The notes beneath the pieces are model-generated. The model made no database searches and was not told the origin of the DNA. It saw only the letters and a list, made by a program, of their open reading frames with translations. The position numbers were made by a program, and so were the translations under genes. A DNA stretch of 21,939 bases from CALMFT01 sp964563595 (GTDB lineage Bacteria > Patescibacteriota > Gracilibacteria > Absconditabacterales > Absconditicoccaceae): the NCBI GenBank assembly GCA_964563595.1, contig CAZLWR010000017.1, forward strand, positions 1-21,939, written 5' to 3'. Below, one piece after another: positions 15,799-21,939 of the stretch (position 1 is the stretch's first letter; each line of letters begins with the position of its first letter).

Positions 15799-16224
15799 TT
15801 AGATTCTTCCCGCAGCAAAGTACTGTATAAGTCTGATTATGGTATAAGAGAAAACAACAATTGCCAGTCCAATGAGACTGTATTTGATTCCGTCAGCTGC
15901 TTTGCTTGCTTCTTTAGAGTTGGTACCGCCCTGGAAGACATACTTGAGTCAGCTTATGACCAAGCCCAAAAATGCTATGGTTCCAATGAAAAAGGTCGCT
16001 GCTAAAAATAGGTCTGCAACAAATAAATTGGGATCGTTCGCCTCGTCAGGATCCATATTTTTCTTGATTCCTATGAGCTGATTATAATCAAATTGGCAGG
16101 TCCCTCCAAGCAATTGCTCTGTTGTACACTCAATGGCTTGTTGGGCTAGGATAATATCCTCCATAACTGGGTAGCTAATAAGTAATAATACACTTATTAT
16201 AGACAATGCCGCCACAATTTGCAA
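15799..16224 (-). CDS. VirB2/TrbC-like pilin membrane protein
   Basis: 141 residues from a TTG start, with one UGA-coded Gly. The start is chosen because AGGAG (16235-16231) sits six bases upstream; the longer frame has no ATG. An N-terminal signal peptide (IVAALSIISVLLLIS) is followed by a Cys-containing luminal segment, then two membrane helices at about 70-92 and 113-133. Between them a GGTNSKEASKAADG loop leads into the second helix, YSLIGLAIVVFSYTIIRL. That arrangement is typical of VirB2/TrbC-like type IV secretion pilins in Candidate Phyla genomes. It follows the ricT-like gene by 25 bases and is likely co-transcribed. A type IV-like ATPase lies about 3.3 kb downstream on the other strand. 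Confidence 0.68.
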
Positions 16225-16230
16225 ATTACT

Positions 16231-16236
16231 CTCCTG
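16231..16236 (-). promoter_or_regulatory. Shine-Dalgarno deciding a TTG start
   Basis: CAGGAG on the minus strand lies six to seven bases before the TTG at 16224. It follows the ricT-like stop by 13 bases. It supports use of TTG as the pilin start. Confidence 0.65.
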
Positions 16237-16249
16237 TTTTATGAAATTC

Positions 16250-17191
16250 TTATTCTTGTATCTTTTTCGCCTCTTCTTTCGAAATACCAAGTTGTTCAGC
16301 AATAGGTTCCTTGGTCTTTGCTTTTTCTAGTATTTTTACTTGAGCTCTTGGTCCTCTAAACACTGCTCCTTCCGGTGCCTTTCCTACTATTTCGCCCAAC
16401 AAAGCGTTGTGCCCAATACATCTTCCTTCTAATCCATTGTACTGTATGGTGTCTCATTTTTTGGGATAGTCAGCGGTTTCCTGAAGGTATCGATATCTTT
16501 CGTATACCATGCTACATTTTAACTTTCCACATCTACCCTTGAGTTTTTCAATGTCCCTTCCCTCTAGGGATTGCATAACTACGTTTTCCATGTCAATAGT
16601 TGGCAGCACTCCCAAACTGCAACAACCCATTGGTCCACATCAGCATTCCGTGAGTCGCTCACTTGCTTGGGGATGGAGCCTTACCATATCTCTTGCTCCT
16701 ACTTGGTAGAAAAAGAAATTGACGGGAATCAAAGGACGGAAAATTTTCAAAAATTCTACAAAGTCCAGTCTCTCTTCACAGTAAAAATAGAAATACACCA
16801 TATCACCATTGAGGCTAGATCTTGCATTGATAGGCTTCGCTTGTTTGAATTTAGCTTTAAAATGTTTTTTGAAGATCTCAAAATAATCTGACGCTTTTGT
16901 TTGATTGTGTATAAATTGTTGTTTCTCTTCTGGCTTAAGAATACGGACGAACTGTCACTCTTTTTGGCTAGGGACTTCAAAACCGATAATATTACCTACC
17001 ATATATTTGACTTTGTTTTCTTCGGTAATACTATACATAATCTGCTCCCCTGGTTTAAAGTCGCTTATGGACTGTCATGCCTTGAGAGGTATTTTTACTG
17101 GCTTGATGATAAGTCGATCCAATACATAGAGCACTGGTAGCGTATTTTCTGTATCTATGGTGGTCGGAGTATGTTCTTGTATTTCAGACAT
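16250..17191 (-). CDS. PSP1 / RicT (YaaT) family protein
   Basis: 313 residues with UGA-coded glycines. The PSP1 domain is clear: GDMVYFYFYCEERLDF, then FFYQVGARDMVR, followed by a Cys-rich region: ECGCGPMGCC, then GRCGKLKCSM further on. In Bacillus, RicT (YaaT) belongs to the Ric complex, which carries Fe-S clusters and assists RNase Y in RNA maturation. Those Cys residues are the Fe-S ligands in that family. The N-terminal ~90 residues form a separate beta-rich part with KPGEQIMYSI. The C-terminal tail IAEQLGISKEEAKKIQE is helical. ATG 17191 is clear. RicA and RicF partners are not visible. Confidence 0.8.
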
Positions 17192-17219
17192 AAAAAAGTA
17201 CGGTTAGTATGCTAAAAGT

Positions 17220-17235
17220 TGAGCAATTCTGCTCA
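17220..17235. promoter_or_regulatory. inverted repeat in a divergent promoter region
   Basis: TGAGCA and TGCTCA, a perfect 6-bp inverted repeat with a 4-base spacer, sit between the divergent ricT-like and rsuA genes. A -10-like TATATT (+) at 17246-17251 lies just downstream. Candidate operator shared by both genes. Confidence 0.4.
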
Positions 17236-17272
17236 TTGTTGTAATTATATTGGAACTTCATACAAATAAAAA

Positions 17273-17977
17273 ATGATAAGATTGGATAAGTATGTGAGCG
17301 GTTTGTGACTTTTTTCTAGGTCTGAGGTAGCACAGTGGTGTAAAGCATGATGCATTTTGGTAGATGGTCAGATTATCAAAAAATCTGATACAAAAATTCC
17401 TCGGTGAGCCAAGATGGATATCATGTTGGGAGGCGAAGATCAGGAAGATAACCTGAGTATTGAGGTAAGGGAAAAGGTTACTATCCTGTTGTATAAGCCA
17501 AAGGGTTTCGTTTGTAGTGACGTGGTAGACGGCTGACATCCAAGTTATAAAGAACTTATTGAAGCTTGCCCTTATCGTGAAATGTTACATGTTGCTGGAA
17601 GGTTGGATCAAGATACAACGGGTTTGGTTGTTGTGACTAGTGATGGCGAACTCAATCATCGTATTATTTCTCCCAAGCACAAACTCGTAAAAACCTATAT
17701 CGTAAGCTGTAGGCTCCCAGTGTCTGACATGATGAGACAGCAGCTGGAGAACGGCGTCGTACTGGACGATGGATATAAAACGCTCCCCGCAGTAGTCAAA
17801 CAAGATGCTACTCTTGCGACTAGGATTACGTTGCAGATTACTGAAGGAAAATATCATCAGGTCAAAAGAATGCTAGAAGCCATAGGGAATGAGGTCATAG
17901 AGCTCCATAGAGAATCTATTGGTCCTTGGAGTTTGGATGGACTGAAAGAATGAGAACGAAGATATTTGGAACAATAA
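17273..17977 (+). CDS. rsuA: 16S rRNA pseudouridine synthase, RsuA family
   Basis: 234 residues with UGA-coded glycines including two in the S4 domain. The S4 RNA-binding domain spans about residues 1-60: LDKYVSGLGLFSRSEVA and CKAGCILVDGQ. The catalytic domain has KPKGFVCS, then GRLDQDTTGLVVVTSDG with nucleophile Asp112, KTYIVSC, and ITEGKYHQVKRML. RsuA converts U516 of 16S rRNA; the RluB/E/F branch acts on 23S and cannot be ruled out by eye. Length is typical. A hairpin follows the stop. Confidence 0.92.
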
Positions 17978-18016
17978 AAAAGACCTACTGATCTGCACAA
18001 TGGTGCAGGGTAGGTC
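17976..18016 (-). terminator. rho-independent terminator of the minus-strand peptide
   Basis: GACCTAC (17982-17988) pairs with GTAGGTC (18010-18016), and CTGCAC (17993-17998) with GTGCAG (18003-18008). On the minus strand it is followed by a U-tract, the AAAAAA at 17976-17981 on +. It also sits right behind the rsuA stop, so it may slow both transcripts. Confidence 0.85.
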
Positions 18017-18046
18017 GAGGCTAGGAAAAACCTTTGTTTGATAGTT

Positions 18047-18205
18047 CTAGGTCGCTTCCGACCCTTCTTCTTTGCCGCCCTCTTTGAGTTGACGTACCTC
18101 GTTTTCGAGTGCTTCCACTCGTTTTTTGAGGTTTTCAATATCTTGGAACCGAGAATAGAGTCCGATTCCACCAATGATTGCGAGTATGCCGACGAATATC
18201 CCCAT
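18047..18205 (-). CDS. small membrane-anchored coiled-coil protein
   Basis: 52 residues. MGIFVGILAIIGGIGLY is one transmembrane helix, followed by a heptad-like coiled coil (IENLKKRVEALENEV) and a short Lys/Glu/Gly tail. No UGA codon. It has its own promoter and terminator, so it is probably a genuine small gene. Single-span coiled-coil peptides of this sort are widespread; the function is unknown. Confidence 0.72.
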   Translation of the reverse strand: MGIFVGILAIIGGIGLYSRFQDIENLKKRVEALENEVRQLKEGGKEEGSEAT

Positions 18206-18243
18206 AATATGTTCAGTAAGGTGGTTTTATCCCTACGTGATTA

Positions 18244-18271
18244 GATATAAGAAATACCTATGCTTTGTCAA
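18244..18271 (-). promoter_or_regulatory. promoter of the small coiled-coil gene
   Basis: On the minus strand TTGACA (18271-18266), a 16-base spacer, and TATATC (18249-18244). The leader would be about 33 bases. Confidence 0.65.
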
Positions 18272-18299
18272 AAGTCTTTCCGACGCCGTTGCTAATTTC

Positions 18300-18327
18300 T
18301 TGCAATTACATGCAATTATGCTATGTT
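18300..18327 (+). promoter_or_regulatory. promoter for the XseB-like gene
   Basis: TTGCAA (18300-18305), a 16-base spacer and TATGTT (18322-18327). Transcription start near 18334, about 35 bases before the ATG. Confidence 0.5.
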
Positions 18328-18368
18328 ATGGCTACATAGAGTATCATTTATCGTTTGGTCTACAGTAT

Positions 18369-18551
18369 ATGTATACTGATTTCAAAACTGCTTATCTTCG
18401 TTTGCAGGAGATAGCTCAGATTATAAAATCGAGCACGATTATTGATATAGAAGAATTGGTTCAACTACAGGCTGAAGCGAAAAGTCTGTATGAGTTTTTA
18501 CAGTCTAAATTACTCAGCTCCCCTGCTCAAGATGATGCAATCGTACAATAG
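18369..18551 (+). CDS. XseB-like protein (exonuclease VII small subunit?)
   Basis: 60 residues, two helices. DFKTAYLRLQEIAQII and an IDIEELVQLQAEAKSLYEF helix resemble exonuclease VII small subunit spacing, where XseB helps XseA degrade single-stranded DNA. XseA is not in the window and the match is by overall pattern only. ATG 18369 is chosen because it starts the helical domain; an upstream open frame (from 18174) has poor coding character. Its stop overlaps the next gene start by 20 bases, which suggests coupled translation. It might instead be an unrelated small helical partner of that protein. Confidence 0.45.
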   Translation: MYTDFKTAYLRLQEIAQIIKSSTIIDIEELVQLQAEAKSLYEFLQSKLLSSPAQDDAIVQ

Positions 18552-19476
18552 AGAAGGATTCACTCAGTGGATAGTGTTGGTATTGGTAGCTTTGATGCTT
18601 GGAGGTCTTTTGTTCATTAAATTTACGGGGCGTCAGGATATTTTCAGCTATCAAGGAATCAGGTCTACCACTCCGGGATTTGGCCTTTATAATTCAGGAG
18701 TTCAATCTATAAATAGCTGGCTCAAATACGAAACGGGCGATGTAACCGCTTCACTCAAACAAGGTATCCAGTTCTTGCAAGATGCTTACAGTAACACACA
18801 GGACAAACAATTGTTACAACTGCTCTCTGGTCAACTAGAGAAAGCAAAGTCATTGGATTTTATCAATACCACTACCACTTGTTTTGATATACTACAGAGT
18901 TGATTTATTACTATGGGTGGTATTCTTGATCAATATGAAACCCTAACAAGCGGCTTCCAGAGTGTTAATAAGGGTCTGCAGGAGGCAATTAGCGTCTTGC
19001 CCGCGAGTGCTACCAAAGAGTGCCTCACAAAATATAAAAATAATCTAAAAAACTCTTTAGAAGGTCTGGTGCTAACCTATAAAAACATCGATGTACTTTC
19101 GCAACAATATGATTTTATAGTTGGTGGCTACACAAAAGTATTGGGTAGTTGCGAGTCTTTGCAAGAAATCCTTGCTGATATGGATAACTTATATATCAAG
19201 CTGAAAACGACTAACGATGTAATTACTAGTGTACAAAAGCATCTTGATGCGAATGATGTAGAAAAATACAATGAACTATGCGGTTACGGTACGATACAGT
19301 GACTCAGCGGCTTGCAGGTGGAATCCCGGAGACTGGTTAAATCTTTTGGTGCACTTACTGCCCCAGCACTTCAAAAAGTCAATAATGTGTCAGAGTATAT
19401 TGAAGAACTTCAACAACAAATTATAACTATCTCAGGTGATGACACTAAAAAGCGGTGGCAACAATTATTCCAATAA
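18532..19476 (+). CDS. membrane-anchored helical protein of unknown function
   Basis: 314 residues with two UGA-coded glycines (18901-18903 and 19300-19302). It starts at ATG 18532 or 18535. One membrane helix, WIVLVLVALMLGGLLFI, spans about residues 12-28; the rest is extracytoplasmic or cytoplasmic and almost all helical, with three Cys (TTTTC, KEC, GSCESL) and TPR-like helical pairs near the N-terminal half (SWLKYETGD, LKQGIQFLQDAY). No family recognised. Its place just before the big type IV-like ATPase makes a component of that machine possible. Confidence 0.75.
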
Positions 19477-19539
19477 ATGGAGATAGTGTTGCTCTATAAC
19501 AGCCTCTAGTGTTTTGTCAATGCGATATCCTCCTTGGAT

Positions 19540-19568
19540 TTGCAAAAAAATCTTTATATAAGTATAGT
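19540..19568 (+). promoter_or_regulatory. promoter with leaderless start
   Basis: TTGCAA (19540-19545), 17-base spacer, TATAGT (19563-19568). The -10 ends six bases before the ATG at 19575, so transcription should begin at or next to the start codon. Confidence 0.6.
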
Positions 19569-19574
19569 ACATAT

Positions 19575-21939
19575 ATGAGCTGGCTTTTAGTGGTCATTTT
19601 ACTGTGAATTATTGGGCGATGAGTTGCTCAGATTATTTTTTATTTACAAAAAAAGCACCTTGCTACACAGTCGGCAAATATGAGGTTTTTGCTGGTAAGA
19701 ATACCTATGGATCTATCTGTAGATGCGGCAAAGTCTACTATTCAGTCTATGAAACAAAATATCGAACTGATGAATCAGTTCTTAAAAAATATTATGAGTT
19801 TGTATCAAGAAGACAATAAATACAGATGGTTTGGTCAGCCCTATATTACCTTGGAGCTTGTTGGAGAAGAAGAGTCGATAAAGTTTATTATTTGATGTCC
19901 CAAAGAATATATCGCATATATCGAACAATCTATAGGATCTTTTTATCCTGGAAGTAGTGTGGATTATGTCAAAATGCCAAAACTTTTAGTGGAATGAAAG
20001 TACGCCAGTGGTGGTACCTTGGTCTTAAATAAACCATTTCAACTTCCTATCAAAACCTACGAACAGTTTGAGGCTGATCCCATGGATAGTATTTTGTCTT
20101 CATTTAGTAAGATCACCTATGATGAGACATTGGCTATTCAGGTAGTCATAAAACCCCTCCATGAGTCATTTATACGTCATGAGAGGAATGGTCTTGATGG
20201 CATAAAAAAACCCAAGAAATGATTTGATTTTCTGAGTTTCTTGGGCAGCTTATTCAGTAATATAAGTAAAACAGCTGAAGACAAAAAAGAACCTGAGAAA
20301 AAGGAGGAGAAACCTTTGTTTAACTCTTCTCAGTCTGGCGATATTGACAAAAAATTTGATGACGAGTTATTTGATGTCCAGGTTAGGCTTTTTGCCGCCT
20401 CCCCTTCCTATGAGAGATCTGAGCTTATTATTCAGGATATGATTAGATTGTTCTGACAATACACGTATTCAGGGCTAAATAATTTCAAGTTTAAAGGCTT
20501 GCATGGTCTAGGAGAATTCGCAAAAGATATGGTTGCGAGAGTGTGGACTAAAACTTTTTCACGAACTGAGTGGTTTAAAAAACCTCCTCAAACTATCTTG
20601 AGTATCAAGGAGCTCTCTTCGCTCTATCATTTCCCCAATGCGAAGTTCAACAAAAATCCTAGAATAAAATGGCAAAAGTATAAGGTAGTACCAGCTCCCG
20701 ATCATCTTCCCAAAGAGTGATTATTGATTGGCTACAATATATATTCTTGAGTTCACAAGGAAATTAGAATTACCGATCAGGATAGATTTAGACATTTTTA
20801 TTGTATCGGGCAAACGGGTACTGGTAAAACGACTGCCCTTTTGGCTATGGCAAAAGATGATTTGGTCAACGGTAAAGGTTTCACTTTTATTGATCCGCAT
20901 GGAGATTTTTGTGAGAACCTCTTGGACTATTTCCCCAAAGAAAGAATTGATGATCTGATTTATTTTAATGTTGCAGATTTCAATAACCCTATAGCCTTCA
21001 ACGTTTTGGAGGCAGGTACGCCAGAGGAAAGAGATGTTATCGTATCGGACTTGATAGAGATGTTTGTAAGTATGTATGGACATGAAATATTCTGACCGCG
21101 TATTCAGGATTACTTCCGTAATGCTTGTTATTGCTTGATGGAGCAACCGGATGGAGGAACCATGTCGGAGATTGTCAGATTATTTGTTGATAAAGCATTT
21201 AACAAGATCAAGGTTGATAAAATAACCAATCCAGTTGTCAGACATTGGCGAGACAAGACCTACAATGCAATGGGCGATAAAGAAAAACAAGAAATGATAC
21301 CTTACTTCCAGGCGAAATTTTCTCCATTTACCGATAATAGTATTGTTCGTAATATTGTCGGACAACCGCAAAGTAGTTTCAATATGTTTGATGCTATGCA
21401 ACAAAATAAGATTATTCTTGTTAACCTCAGTAAAGGACTTTTGGGAGAAGAAAGCAGCCAATTACTTGGTAGATTCCTTTCGACTCAAATAAAAGTGGCA
21501 GCCTTAAGAAGAGCAAGTATCCCAGAGGCTGAGAGAAATCCCTATTTCCTATATGTAGATGAGTTTCAAAACTATGTCAGTAAGTCCTTTGAGTCGGTGC
21601 TATCTGAAGCGAGAAAGTATAAACTATGACTAGCGGTAGCTCACCAGTATATTGATCAGCTCAAACAGGGTGGCTTGTGATGACAGATTGATTTGAGTAA
21701 AGCGATATTTGGTAACGTAGGTACCATGATGGCCTACAAGGTAGGAGCTCCGGATGCAGAGTTTTTGGAGAAAGAATATAGTCCTGAGTTCAGTCAGCAG
21801 GATTTAGTGAATATGGATAGATTTAAGTGAGTTATAAAACTGAGTGTAAATACTCAGCCAACAAGACCCTTTAGTATCAATGTCATCAACCCTTATACGC
21901 CTCCTATTCATACGCAGGAGAAAAAGCAACTTATCAAAG
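19575..21939 (+). CDS. type IV secretion-like ATPase (TraG/HerA type), 3' end cut by window
   Basis: At least 788 residues, unfinished at the window end, with more than ten UGA-coded glycines. A membrane helix at residues 2-20 (WLLVVILLGIIGRVAQII) anchors it. Residues about 30-370 form a long domain without known motifs and a charged linker near 235-250. The ATPase follows: Walker A GQTGTGKTT (Lys418), IDPHGDFCENLL, Walker B YFLYVDEFQNY (Asp662, Glu663), then LSEARKYKLGLAVAHQYIDQL and a C-terminal FGNVGTMMAYKVG segment as in TraG/TraD and HerA-like DNA-pumping ATPases. In Candidate Phyla genomes such proteins are tied to type IV pili or DNA transfer. The pilin-like gene at 15799 could belong to the same machine. 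Confidence 0.9.

Noticed and set aside
16509..17140. Four + strand ORFs
   Set aside because: They are antisense to the PSP1/RicT gene, whose domain and Cys motifs are complete.
1..21939. CRISPR arrays, insertion sequences, transposases, integrases or attachment sites
   Set aside because: No regularly spaced repeats, transposase motifs or terminal repeats with target duplications were seen.

Overview
The window comes from a bacterium that reads UGA as glycine, the code (translation table 25) known from Candidate Phyla Radiation lineages Gracilibacteria (BD1-5) and Absconditabacteria (SR1). Under the standard code nearly every gene breaks into pieces. With UGA read as Gly the pieces join into full-length proteins, and many of the UGAs fall on family-invariant glycines: the P-loop of thymidine kinase, the LGPIYG motif of thymidylate synthase, the GVMG motif of ribonucleotide reductase. 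Every gene whose end is visible stops with TAA or TAG. The DNA is AT-rich, genes are compact and short overlaps are common. I cannot tell Gracilibacteria from Absconditabacteria by eye.

Layout. 1-2330 (+): a secreted protein with internal repeats, then an FMN-binding-type lipoprotein followed by ApbE flavin transferase (an extracytoplasmic flavinylation pair). 2430-3159 (-): a histidine phosphatase and an unrecognised small protein. 3195-4511 (+): a large unrecognised protein. 4654-5871 (-): a 58-residue membrane peptide, a CsoR-type Cu(I) repressor, a structured intergenic stretch, and three overlapping short ORFs that may be one frameshifted gene. 6170-7224 (+): a cation/Ca2+ exchanger with an overlapping mini-ORF at its start, plus a small ORF. 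7305-7381 (-): tRNA-His. 7708-14675 (+): a deoxynucleotide supply cluster of nrdB (class Ic-like, no radical tyrosine), a small unknown, a DUF5664-like (d)NTP pyrophosphohydrolase, thyA, tdk, four small unknowns and nrdA. 14759-15742 (+): an unrecognised protein. 15799-17191 (-): a PSP1/RicT protein and a VirB2-like pilin. 17273-17977 (+): an RsuA-family pseudouridine synthase. 18047-18205 (-): a small membrane/coiled-coil protein. 18369-21939 (+): an XseB-like small protein, a membrane-anchored helical protein and a very large type IV secretion-like ATPase that runs off the window end.

How the genes fit together. NrdA/NrdB, ThyA, Tdk and the pyrophosphohydrolase form a pathway for making and salvaging dNTPs, with dTMP made both de novo and by salvage. 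The pilin-like protein and the TraG/HerA-like ATPase suggest a cell-surface or DNA-transfer type IV machine. The lipoprotein and ApbE suggest extracytoplasmic redox chemistry. CsoR suggests copper sensing, although no copper pump is visible here. All functions are inferred from motifs read by eye; no database search was run.
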